Assembly: GCA_964625745.1 (NCBI GenBank)
Contig: CAZVCJ010000063.1
Coordinates: 1-20,819, forward strand
Reading direction: 5' to 3'
Length of the DNA stretch: 20,819 nucleotides
Source: CAZVCJ01 sp964625745
GTDB lineage: Bacteria > Chloroflexota > Anaerolineae > VGOG01
The notes under the pieces were generated by a model, which saw only the letters and a list, made by a program, of their open reading frames with translations, made no database searches and was not told the origin of the DNA. Of the stretch, positions 1 through 7,711 are shown in pieces. The position numbers and the translations under genes were made by a program. Within the stretch, counting starts at the first letter, position 1. Every line of letters begins with the position of its first letter.

Positions 1-23
1 TTGAATAGATCTCTGATTCCCAT
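1..23 (-). CDS. Start of an unidentified gene just downstream of pit (partial, possibly DUF47/PhoU-like)
   Basis: On the minus strand an ATG at 23-21 opens a frame reading MGIRDLF before the window ends. A good ribosome binding site (AGGAG, complement of 33-37) lies 9 nt upstream, and only 17 nt separate this ATG from the pit stop codon, so the gene is probably cotranscribed with pit. Seven residues cannot identify a family. PiT transporters are commonly paired with a DUF47/PhoU-like accessory protein and the short N-terminus is compatible with that, but this is inference from context. Confidence 0.45.
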
Positions 24-40
24 GAGCCTTCTCTCCTCTC

Positions 41-1036
41 TTATGACTGCAAAAGGAAATGTATTAACCCATGAAGCAAAGCCGCCAGCAGGGCGGAAGC
101 AGGTATGGTGAGTACCCAGGCAGCAACGATGCTGCCCGCCACATTCCAGCGCACCCTGGAGAAGCGCGTGGCCGAGCCTACGCCCAGGATAGCCGAGCTA
201 ACAACCTGAGTGGTGCTCACAGGCCCGCCCAGTAGAGCCGCCCCAAAGATAATGAGGGCCGAGGCGATCTGGGCTGCGAATCCATGTACCGGCCTGATCT
301 TGTAGAATTTGCCCCCCAGGGTTCTGATGATCCGCCAGCCCCCAAGGGCTGTCCCCAAAGAGATGGCTCCCGCAGAAAGAGCGATCACCCACCAGGGCAC
401 GCTGAACTCTGGCAGATAACCTGAAGCAACCAGGGCCATGGCGATGATCCCCATGGTCTTCTGAGCATCGTTAGTGCCGTGGCTCAAGGCCAGGGCCAGA
501 GAAGTGATGATCTGCGCGCGCTTGAAAGCCCAGTTGATCCGAGGCGAGGCCCCACGGGCCAGGAAGAGCACCAACCTCATCAACAGATAACCTACTACCA
601 GACCCAGGATGGGCGATATGAAGAGGGCGATGATGATTTTGAGCAATCCCCTCATCTGGATCATGGACAGGCCGAAATCAACGCTCACCGCCCCGATCAA
701 TCCGCCCACCAGAGCATGAGACGAACTGGAGGGAATGCCCAAGGCCCAAGTTGTGATATCCCAGATAATGGCTGCCAATAAAGCGGCGAAGATGACAGCA
801 ACGGTGATAGCCTTTGGGTCAACCACCTCTTGCCCAATGGTATTGGCTACGGCCACGCCGAAGAGAAAAGGGCCGCAGAAATTGGCCACTGCGCTTAGGG
901 CAAGGGCTTTGCGCGCTGACATGGCTCTCGAAGAGATCATGGTGGCTACGACACTGCTCGAGTCGTTGAAGCCGTTCATGAAATCGAAGACCAGTGCCAC
1001 CCCAATGATGGCGATACCTGCAATCGGCAGATTCAA
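41..1036 (-). CDS. pit: PiT-family inorganic phosphate (or sulfate) transporter
   Basis: A 331-residue integral membrane permease of the PiT family, which imports inorganic phosphate (some members sulfate), usually driven by protons or sodium. Both family repeats are visible: an N-terminal NGFND motif (residues 21-25) and a second HGTND motif (residues 186-190). The PSSSSHALVGG segment (102-112) is also typical. The rest is mostly hydrophobic helices, and the length is normal for short bacterial PiT proteins. The start is a TTG, chosen because GGGAGG (complement of 1044-1050) sits 7 nt upstream and no better start is seen. Another gene begins 17 nt after the stop. The pit promoter is not obvious. 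Family assignment is firm; phosphate versus sulfate is not decided by the sequence. Confidence 0.93.
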   Translation of the reverse strand: MNLPIAGIAIIGVALVFDFMNGFNDSSSVVATMISSRAMSARKALALSAVANFCGPFLFGVAVANTIGQEVVDPKAITVAVIFAALLAAIIWDITTWALGIPSSSSHALVGGLIGAVSVDFGLSMIQMRGLLKIIIALFISPILGLVVGYLLMRLVLFLARGASPRINWAFKRAQIITSLALALSHGTNDAQKTMGIIAMALVASGYLPEFSVPWWVIALSAGAISLGTALGGWRIIRTLGGKFYKIRPVHGFAAQIASALIIFGAALLGGPVSTTQVVSSAILGVGSATRFSRVRWNVAGSIVAAWVLTIPASALLAALLHGLIHFLLQS

Positions 1037-1123
1037 CTTTCTTCCTCCCTTGTTAACCCCATTTCCACACTCGTGATGAATCTTTCATGCTCTCGCGAGT
1101 TTGCCTACGAAAAAGCCCGCAGA

Positions 1124-1152
1124 TTGCATCAGACGGGTTTGTATGCTACAAT
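1124..1152 (+). promoter_or_regulatory. Sigma-70-type promoter for the ABC exporter operon
   Basis: TTGCAT (1124-1129) and TACAAT (1147-1152) are separated by exactly 17 nt, about 100 nt upstream of the first exporter start. The -10 matches consensus at five of six positions and the -35 at three of six. It is the best promoter-like pair in the 213-nt gap between the divergent pit and exporter genes. The remainder of the gap holds the repeat copy at 1198-1219 and a CCAACTTCCA motif occurring twice. Confidence 0.5.
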
Positions 1153-1197
1153 AGGCTGGAGGTTAGATATTGGTCTTCCAACTTCCACCTTCCAATC

Positions 1198-1219
1198 CTT
1201 CGGCTGGCCTCAGGACAGG
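1198..1219 (-). repeat. 22-bp interspersed repeat, copy 1 (inverted relative to copy 2)
   Basis: Read on the minus strand, this segment matches 19 of 22 positions of the plus-strand segment 3019-3040, with a shared core GTCCTGAGG and a shared GCCGAAG end. The two copies flank the first ABC exporter gene in opposite orientation. This copy lies in the 5' leader between promoter and start codon. Confidence 0.6.
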
Positions 1220-1249
1220 CCTCCAACTTCCAGATGAGGCACTTCAAAG

Positions 1250-3028
1250 ATGAGTGATATCCAGGCTTCCTTCTCCTTACATGAGCGTGGTGGCGGGCGC
1301 ATTCTGTTGCGTTGTCTCAGCTATCTGCGTCCCTATTGGCGGCTCACGGCGGGCGCCTACCTGGCCTTGCTGGCAACCAATGCATTGGCCCTGATCATCC
1401 CCCAGTTCATTCGCTGGATCGTGGATCGAGGAATCGGCGGTCAGGATGTTCGTCCGCTGGGTTTATCGGTTCTGGCTCTCCTGGGGCTGACCTTGATCAA
1501 GAGCGGGCTGACCTTCCTGCAGGGACAATGGACAGAGACCGCTTCCCAGAGCGTCGCCTACGACCTGCGCAATGCCATCCACCGCAAGCTCTCAGAACTC
1601 TCTTTCTCCTATCACGATCGTACTGAGACCGGCCAGATCCTCTCACGGGCAGTGCAGGATGTGGATCGCATCCGTTTTGTGACCGGGCGCGCTTTCCTGC
1701 GGCTGACGGATGCTACGATCCTGCTGCTGGGGACGGCGGTGATGTTGGCCCAGATGAACCTCCATCTGGCCTTGCTGGCCCTGTCCACCATGCCGCTGCT
1801 CGGCTACCGCGCCTTTCAACTGGGCCGCCTCCTCCGCCCGCTCTCCCTGGACATTCAGCAACAACTGGCGGTGCTGACCACGCGGCTGGAACAGAACCTG
1901 CGCGGCGCGCGCATCGTCAAGGCCTTTGCACAGGAAGAAAACGAGATCGCCCGCTTTGATCGCCAGAACGCTCGCTGGTTCGATCTATCGGCCTATTCGG
2001 CTCGCCTCCGGGCTTTCAACGTTCCCTTAATGGAGTTGATCGCCAATGCCAGCGTGGTTTTCATCGTCTGGTATGGCGGCTTCCTGGTCACTCAGGGCCG
2101 ACTGACTCTTGGAGAACTGGTGGCGTTTTCCACTTACCTGGCTCAACTGGCTCAGCCCGTGCGACGCCTGGGCATGATCATCCCTGCCCTTTCTCTGGCG
2201 GCGGCCGCAGGCGAGCGCGTCTTTGAGATCCTGGACGTCGTGTCGGAGGTGCAGGAAGCGCCCGACGCAGTGCCGTTGCCGCCAGTGCGCGGTCACGTGC
2301 GCTTCGAGCACGTCTCCTTCGCCTATTTCGGTCGCCATCGAGTGCTCACAGACGTCACGTTTGAGGCATTGCCAGGTCAGGTGATCGCCTTGCTGGGTGC
2401 GACCGGTTCCGGCAAGTCCACCATCATCAATCTCATCCCCCGTTTTTACGACCCAACGGAGGGACGCATCACCGTGGACAGCCATGACATCCACCGTGTG
2501 ACACTGAATTCCCTGCGAGACCAGATCGGCATTGTATTGCAGGAGACAACGCTTTTCGCGGCTCCCATTCGAGAGAACATTGCCTTCGGTCGCCCGGACG
2601 CCAGTGAGGAGGAGATCATCGAGGCGGCTCGTGCCGCCCAGGCGCACTCCTTCATTTGCGAGATGCCAAATGGGTATGATACTATGGTGGGCGAGCGAGG
2701 TGTCACCCTCTCCGGCGGGCAACGGCAACGCATCGCCATCGCTCGCGCCCTGCTCAAGGACCCTCGCATCCTCATCCTGGATGATGCGACATCCAGCGTG
2801 GACACGGAGACCGAGCGGTTAATCCAGACGGCGCTCCAGCGACTAATGCGCGGGCGCACGTCTTTCGTCATCGCTCAACGTCTGAGCACACTGCGTATGG
2901 CTGACCTGATCATCGTCCTGGAGAAGGGACGCATCGCTGCCTGCGGCACTCATGCGGAGCTGGTGCGCACCTCTGGCCTGTATGCAGAGATCTATCATCA
3001 TCAGTTGCAGCCACAAGGCTTGTCCTGA
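1250..3028 (+). CDS. ABC exporter half-transporter, degenerate-site subunit
   Basis: A 592-residue type IV (MsbA/MdlB-like) ABC exporter half: a six-helix transmembrane domain (about 25-320) followed by a nucleotide-binding domain (about 345-592). Walker A is GATGSGKS (383-390), Q-loop Q431, signature LSGGQ (487-491). Walker B ends DD (511-512), so the catalytic Glu is replaced by Asp512, and the switch His is replaced by Gln543 (IAQRLST). The same substitutions occur in TM287 of the Thermotoga TM287/288 heterodimer. This subunit therefore supplies the degenerate ATP site and lends its intact signature to the partner encoded 23 nt downstream. The ribosome binding site is weak (GAGG about 10 nt before ATG). 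The final codons and stop lie inside a repeat copy. The exported substrate (lipid, drug or peptide) cannot be inferred. Confidence 0.93.
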   Translation: MSDIQASFSLHERGGGRILLRCLSYLRPYWRLTAGAYLALLATNALALIIPQFIRWIVDRGIGGQDVRPLGLSVLALLGLTLIKSGLTFLQGQWTETASQSVAYDLRNAIHRKLSELSFSYHDRTETGQILSRAVQDVDRIRFVTGRAFLRLTDATILLLGTAVMLAQMNLHLALLALSTMPLLGYRAFQLGRLLRPLSLDIQQQLAVLTTRLEQNLRGARIVKAFAQEENEIARFDRQNARWFDLSAYSARLRAFNVPLMELIANASVVFIVWYGGFLVTQGRLTLGELVAFSTYLAQLAQPVRRLGMIIPALSLAAAAGERVFEILDVVSEVQEAPDAVPLPPVRGHVRFEHVSFAYFGRHRVLTDVTFEALPGQVIALLGATGSGKSTIINLIPRFYDPTEGRITVDSHDIHRVTLNSLRDQIGIVLQETTLFAAPIRENIAFGRPDASEEEIIEAARAAQAHSFICEMPNGYDTMVGERGVTLSGGQRQRIAIARALLKDPRILILDDATSSVDTETERLIQTALQRLMRGRTSFVIAQRLSTLRMADLIIVLEKGRIAACGTHAELVRTSGLYAEIYHHQLQPQGLS

Positions 3029-3040
3029 GGCTTGCCGAAG
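3019..3040 (+). repeat. 22-bp interspersed repeat, copy 2, containing a stop codon
   Basis: This copy covers the last codons and TGA stop of the first exporter gene and runs into the 23-nt spacer before the second. It matches the inverted copy at 1198-1219 at 19 of 22 positions. The repeat seems to have supplied the C-terminal residues of the upstream protein. Confidence 0.6.
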
Positions 3041-3051
3041 GGACAGGAGTC

Positions 3052-4878
3052 ATGAGCGTTTCCATAGGCACCAGCAGTGCAGGCATAGGCCCGCGCCACG
3101 TCATGGAGGGCTTTGGCGAAATGACAGGTGGGAAAGCCTTTGATTGGCGCGTTGTCACCCGCCTGTTGACCTACCTGCGCCCTCACTGGCAACGGGTGGC
3201 CGTCGCCTTCCTGTTGATGCTGATTGCGTCGGCGCTGACTCTGGCTGCCCCCTATCTCATCAAGGTAGCAATTGACCAGTTCATCGCTCAGGGCGACACA
3301 ACTGGTCTGGCTCGCACTGCCCTATTATTGACAGGCGTTTTCATAGGCATTTACCTGGCCGCGTCGGGACAGCAGTATCTGCTGTCCTGGGTAGGGCAGC
3401 AAGTACTGGCGACCCTGCGCACACAGCTCTTCCGCCATCTCCAGACGCTTCCCCTGGGCTATCACGATAACCACATCGTCGGTGTGACCATCTCCCGCGT
3501 CATCAACGACGTGGACGTTATCAACGAGCTGCTGTCGGAGGGGTTGATCACCCTGGTCGGTGATGTCCTGGTGCTGGTAGGCATCATCACCGTTATGCTC
3601 TCCATGAGTCTGCGGTTGGCCCTCCTCACTTTTAGCGTCTTTCCGTTGATGCTGTTGGCGACTTATCTCTTTGCCCGACGGGCTCAGGTCGCTTTCCGCC
3701 ACACCCGGTCCAGAATCGCGGCCGTCGTAGGCGACCTGGCCGAAGACATTTCCGGGATGCGCGTGATCCAGGCCTTCGCTCAGGAAGATGTGTCGCAGGA
3801 GCATTTTGACGAAGTGAATCGAGCTAACCGAGATGCCTACATCCAGGCCATGTCCCTCTCCTTCGTCTTCTTGCCCTCCATCGAGTTCCTGGGTATGCTG
3901 GCCACAGGTATTGTGTTGTGGTTTGGCGGTCTCGCCGTCGCTCGCAGCGAGCTGACCCTGGGGGTGATGGTGGCGTTCCTGGCCTACGTGTCCCGCTTCT
4001 TCCAGCCGATTCGGGAGTTGAGCCAGCTCTACACCACCATGCAGGCAGCAATGGCGGGAGGCGAACGGGTATTGGATCTGCTCGACACCCGGCCGGAAAT
4101 CACAGATCAGCCCGATGCCATCGAGATGGCAACCATCGCTGGCCAAGTGGAGTTACGCCACGTCTCCTTCTCGTACCGGGGTGACAGGCGGGTACTGCAC
4201 GATGTGAGCCTGGTCATCCAGCCAGGCCAGACGGTAGCGCTGGTGGGACCGACCGGCGCCGGCAAAACGTCCATCGCCAATCTGGTGGCCCGCTTCTATG
4301 ACGTGACAGATGGCGCAGTGTTGATTGACGGACTGGACGTCCGTCAAGTTACCCAGCATTCCCTGCGGCGGCAGATGGGTCTGGTGCCTCAGGAGCCTTT
4401 CCTCTTTCCCGGCACAATCGCCGACAACATCCGCTTTGGTCGCCCGAACGCACTCGACGGCGCCGTTGAGGAAGCCGCCCGCCTGGCCAATGCCCACGAA
4501 TTCATCGTGGCACTGCCAGATCGGTACGCCACAGAGATTCTGGAGGGGGGCGTTAACCTCTCCGTCGGCCAACGCCAGCTCTTATGCATTGCCCGTGCGG
4601 TGTTGGCCGACCCGCGCATCTTGATCCTGGACGAGGCCACCTCCAGCGTGGATACAGTGACCGAGGTACTGATCCAAGATGCGCTACGTCGGTTACTGGC
4701 CGGACGCACTGCCCTCATCATCGCCCATCGGTTGAGCACCATCCGCCATGCAGACCTGATTTGCGTGGTGAACGAGGGCCGCATCGTCGAGCGGGGCACG
4801 CACGAGGAACTGTTAGCGCAAAGTGGACTTTATCACGACCTCTACGAGCGACAGTTCGTGGATCTCATGCCGACGTGA
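3052..4878 (+). CDS. ABC exporter half-transporter, catalytic subunit
   Basis: A 608-residue ABC exporter half, partner of the preceding gene (23 nt apart). Transmembrane domain about residues 45-335, nucleotide-binding domain about 365-608. Walker A is GPTGAGKT (399-406), Q-loop Q447, Walker B ends DE (527-528) with the catalytic Glu intact, and the switch His is present (H559, IAHRLST). The signature is LSVGQ (503-507) instead of LSGGQ. The deviations complement those of the partner, so one composite site is intact (this Walker A/B/His with the partner's LSGGQ) and the other is degenerate. The start is uncertain: the ATG at 3052 has AAGGGA 8 nt upstream, but later in-frame Met codons (residues 18 and 24) lie closer to the conserved start of the fold. 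The gene converges with the kinase gene, only 26 nt between stops. Confidence 0.93.
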   Translation: MSVSIGTSSAGIGPRHVMEGFGEMTGGKAFDWRVVTRLLTYLRPHWQRVAVAFLLMLIASALTLAAPYLIKVAIDQFIAQGDTTGLARTALLLTGVFIGIYLAASGQQYLLSWVGQQVLATLRTQLFRHLQTLPLGYHDNHIVGVTISRVINDVDVINELLSEGLITLVGDVLVLVGIITVMLSMSLRLALLTFSVFPLMLLATYLFARRAQVAFRHTRSRIAAVVGDLAEDISGMRVIQAFAQEDVSQEHFDEVNRANRDAYIQAMSLSFVFLPSIEFLGMLATGIVLWFGGLAVARSELTLGVMVAFLAYVSRFFQPIRELSQLYTTMQAAMAGGERVLDLLDTRPEITDQPDAIEMATIAGQVELRHVSFSYRGDRRVLHDVSLVIQPGQTVALVGPTGAGKTSIANLVARFYDVTDGAVLIDGLDVRQVTQHSLRRQMGLVPQEPFLFPGTIADNIRFGRPNALDGAVEEAARLANAHEFIVALPDRYATEILEGGVNLSVGQRQLLCIARAVLADPRILILDEATSSVDTVTEVLIQDALRRLLAGRTALIIAHRLSTIRHADLICVVNEGRIVERGTHEELLAQSGLYHDLYERQFVDLMPT

Positions 4879-4904
4879 ATGTCATACGAGTTGCGCTCAC
4901 TATC

Positions 4905-6092
4905 TCATCCTGCACTCAAGATCGCAGCAATTTCAGGCGTCGCCCATAGTGCTGCGCCGGTGGTGTCAACGACAATATCGCACACTTCCATCTGAGGCAG
5001 ATAGCATTTCTGGGCCATCAGAAACTGGTCTTTGAAAAACCTGTTACGGAAGTAGGTAGGCTCGTATTTCTTCCGATAATCAATATCGCGTTTCCATTTC
5101 CGCTTCAGCCTGATCGCATCGTCGGTCAGATATACCACTTTGATCCCTATCAGATGTACAACCTCCTCGAGCAGAAATGGGAAATTGCCCTCAATAAAAA
5201 CGATGTCGGCCGGCTCAATCTCAAGCGGGGCGCAGCCTGCCTTTAAGTTGCCGTCCAGATCGTGGCTTGAGGTGGCATAGACAAAGTCGTATCTGGGGAT
5301 GGCTATCTTCCTCCCTTGAGTGACGTCTTCGAGACTCTGCTTGAACAGCGCAAAGTGGATGGCCTCTTTGCCCAGCGTATGGATGCCCTTCTCCTCCCGA
5401 TAATCTCTGTCGGTTAAGAAGTTGTCCATCTCAATTGAAGTGGCTTTCTGGCCTGTCTGCTCAAATGTACTGCGCAGACGTTCGACAATCTCGGTCTTCC
5501 CAGCCGCCGTAGGTCCGGCAATCGCCAAGAGAATGGGTGTTCCTTTGGCAGCAATGAGCTTCTTAACGCTCTCGATAAAGAGCTGATCCACCTCTGCGTT
5601 CGCATCTTTGAAATCTTTATAGCCAACGGCCTGATAACGCTCGAACCGCTTTTGCCTCTGCTCAAAACTCCGATACGGCTTGCCGCCAAAGTGCGCCAGG
5701 ACCTGGTCAGTGAAATAGACCGTCCGAATCAGAAAGTAAAACCCTCTGATATCGAAATAAAAGTGCGCGCTAACCCACTCCTCCGCGTATTCGCCAGTGA
5801 CCAGACCGACAAAGAGCATGCGCGTCAGTCGAACGATGTTTTTATCCAACACAATCCTGTCGTCAATCCGTGGCTTAATCTGGATGCCGGTATAGAAATC
5901 GCTCCTGCTGATCATCTTTTCGATTTCTTCTTTTTTATCCGGTTCTACAGAAGCCCAGCCGTTCTCAGGATACAAGTTATGGAGGGCATAGCGGAATTCA
6001 TAGAGTTCCAATTCCTCTATACCCATATTGATCCGCTTCATCTTCTCATACAGGATTTCAGAAAAAACATCCGGACTGTACAAATTGTTCAA
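4905..6092 (-). CDS. P-loop kinase of the uridine kinase/phosphoribulokinase family with an N-terminal extension
   Basis: A 395-residue protein and last gene of the long minus-strand cluster. About 185 N-terminal residues of no recognised family precede a P-loop kinase domain: Walker A GPTAAGKT (193-200), an acidic EMDNFL segment (221-226), IPRYDF (265-270) and ADIVFIEGNFPF (295-306), in the order found in uridine kinase/phosphoribulokinase-like enzymes. These phosphorylate a nucleoside, sugar or glycerate hydroxyl with ATP. The start is a TTG 15 nt after the mutase stop with only a weak ribosome binding site, so an internal start such as Met18 is possible. Placement directly after a phosphoglycerate mutase makes a glycerate- or sugar-type substrate attractive, but the sequence does not show it. 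The N-terminal region could be a substrate or regulatory domain. Confidence 0.75.
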   Translation of the reverse strand: MNNLYSPDVFSEILYEKMKRINMGIEELELYEFRYALHNLYPENGWASVEPDKKEEIEKMISRSDFYTGIQIKPRIDDRIVLDKNIVRLTRMLFVGLVTGEYAEEWVSAHFYFDIRGFYFLIRTVYFTDQVLAHFGGKPYRSFEQRQKRFERYQAVGYKDFKDANAEVDQLFIESVKKLIAAKGTPILLAIAGPTAAGKTEIVERLRSTFEQTGQKATSIEMDNFLTDRDYREEKGIHTLGKEAIHFALFKQSLEDVTQGRKIAIPRYDFVYATSSHDLDGNLKAGCAPLEIEPADIVFIEGNFPFLLEEVVHLIGIKVVYLTDDAIRLKRKWKRDIDYRKKYEPTYFRNRFFKDQFLMAQKCYLPQMEVCDIVVDTTGAALWATPEIAAILSAG

Positions 6093-6107
6093 CTCACGAC
6101 GCCCCCG

Positions 6108-7694
6108 TCAATTCGCCGCGCACTTTTCCCCGACGCCAAATACCAACGCATCGTACGCGCGTTTGGTCCTGGCATAGTTGCCATCACGATCGAGAGCGAT
6201 TCCTCTACCAACGCCAGAAACGATTTGCCCAACCCCGATCTCTTCCACTTGCGTCTCCAACTTCTCCAGCAGCGCGGGCGCGCTGCCCGGTTCCGTGCTA
6301 CGTCCGTCGAAAATGACGTGCAAGTAGACCTGGCTCAAGCCGTTTGCTTTGGCCATGCGCAACAACGCCAGCGGATAATCAATGGAACCATGTGAGCTTT
6401 TTTCCGTGAGCAGACCGATCAAGTGCAGGCTTGCGTTCTGTCGCTTGACCTCGTTGATCGCGCGGCAAAGGATTTCATTGGCGTAGAACGAACCATCCTT
6501 CATGGCGAGATCCAGTCGCACATCATCTTGCAGCACGACACGCCCCGCACCGATGTTCATGTGCCCGGCTTCGGAATTACCGGCTTTACCCGGTTTCAAA
6601 CCAACCGCGTCGCCTGCGGCCTGCAACTGGGTACACGGATACTGTCGTGTTAGATCGTCCCACACTGACGTTTGTGCGAGAAAGATCGGATTCGTGTCGT
6701 CGTTTTTGCCGATGCCCCAGCCGTCAAGAATGACCAGCAACACGCGCCGGCGACCGCCCCATTCGTACTCGCGCGCCAGGCTCGCGCCATCCATTGCACT
6801 CGGTGGTGCGATGCCGAGTGCGTGCAAAACAGTCGGCGCGATGTCTGCCAATGTGCCGTGACGCACGTCAGCCCGCGATTGTGCACGCGGATCAATCAGA
6901 ATGAATGGAACAGGGTTTGTCGTATGTGCGACGTGATGAGTTCCATCGGGGTTGGTCATCTCTTCGAGGTTGCCGTGGTCAGCCATCACGAGAACCACAT
7001 AGCCGGCGGCGAGCGCAGCGTTCACAGTCTGTCCCAGCCGCGCATCCACGAGCTCGGCGCACCTGATCTTGGCGTCGCGATTTTGCGTGTGCCCGATCAC
7101 ATCGCCGTTGGCAAAGTTGGCCACGATCAAATCGTACCGCTCTCCGATGCCGCGCAAAACCTGCTCGGTGACTTGCGCCAGACTCAGCTCCGGCAATTGA
7201 TCAACTGGAATACCTTTTGGCGATGGAATGCGTACATCGTCCTCGCCCACGAATGGTTGGTTGTTGCCGCCGTTGAAGAAAAAGGTGACGTGCGCGAACT
7301 TTTCGGACTCGGCGACACGCAATTGGCGCAGATTCGCCCGACTGACCATTTCGCCCAGGGTGTCCCCGATTCTTGTCGGAGCAAAAGCAACTGGCAGGTC
7401 TTTGAACTTTTCATGGTACAGTGTCAGGAGCACGAAAGTGAGGTTTTGAAAATCGCGACGCGGAAAACGATCCCACTCTGGCTCAACAAACGCTTCCGTC
7501 AATTGAATTTCGCGCTCGCCGCGACGACAGCAAAAGACTACCACATCGCCATCTTCGATACAACCGACAGGTTTGCCCTGCACATCCACCAGGACAATCG
7601 GTTCGAGCGAGTAATCCGTTTGTCCCTGGCGATACAACTCTCTGACTGCATCAGCGAGCGCGGCCCCGCCGCGCGTTAGATGACCGTTGGGCAT
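6108..7694 (-). CDS. Circularly permuted 2,3-bisphosphoglycerate-independent phosphoglycerate mutase
   Basis: A 528-residue protein with the whole cofactor-independent phosphoglycerate mutase (3-PG to 2-PG, two metal ions, Ser nucleophile) in rotated order. Residues 1-310 match the family's C-terminal two-thirds: second part of the transferase domain (R58, R61), LRQLRVAESEK (K132), then the phosphatase half with D198, H202, D239, H240 and H257. After a short linker (about 308-317), residues 318-528 match the family's N-terminus: ILDGWG (D324), GNSEAGH (S374), H435, FDGR (463-465), R497 and R503. Each conventional catalytic or metal residue I could check is present, with spacings such as D324-S374 (50), S374-H435 (61) and D198-D239 (41) equal to those of the Bacillus enzyme. 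The ATG has GAGGAA 6 nt upstream; the gene follows the HAD gene by 17 nt and precedes the kinase by 15 nt. Activity is inferred. Confidence 0.9.
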   Translation of the reverse strand: MPNGHLTRGGAALADAVRELYRQGQTDYSLEPIVLVDVQGKPVGCIEDGDVVVFCCRRGEREIQLTEAFVEPEWDRFPRRDFQNLTFVLLTLYHEKFKDLPVAFAPTRIGDTLGEMVSRANLRQLRVAESEKFAHVTFFFNGGNNQPFVGEDDVRIPSPKGIPVDQLPELSLAQVTEQVLRGIGERYDLIVANFANGDVIGHTQNRDAKIRCAELVDARLGQTVNAALAAGYVVLVMADHGNLEEMTNPDGTHHVAHTTNPVPFILIDPRAQSRADVRHGTLADIAPTVLHALGIAPPSAMDGASLAREYEWGGRRRVLLVILDGWGIGKNDDTNPIFLAQTSVWDDLTRQYPCTQLQAAGDAVGLKPGKAGNSEAGHMNIGAGRVVLQDDVRLDLAMKDGSFYANEILCRAINEVKRQNASLHLIGLLTEKSSHGSIDYPLALLRMAKANGLSQVYLHVIFDGRSTEPGSAPALLEKLETQVEEIGVGQIVSGVGRGIALDRDGNYARTKRAYDALVFGVGEKCAAN

Positions 7695-7711
7695 AACGTA
7701 TTCCTCGGTGG

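Noticed and set aside
3325..4146. A 273-codon minus-strand frame
   Set aside because: It is antisense to the second ABC exporter gene, low in complexity and rich in His/Gln/Gly as expected for a shadow frame.
6672..7679. A 335-codon open frame on the plus strand
   Set aside because: It is antisense to the phosphoglycerate mutase, with no motifs and no suitable ribosome binding site.
6108..7694. Two partial mutase genes fused by a frameshift or duplication
   Set aside because: There is a single continuous frame, each family segment occurs once, and one ribosome binding site and one stop bound it. Circular permutation explains it best, short of misassembly.
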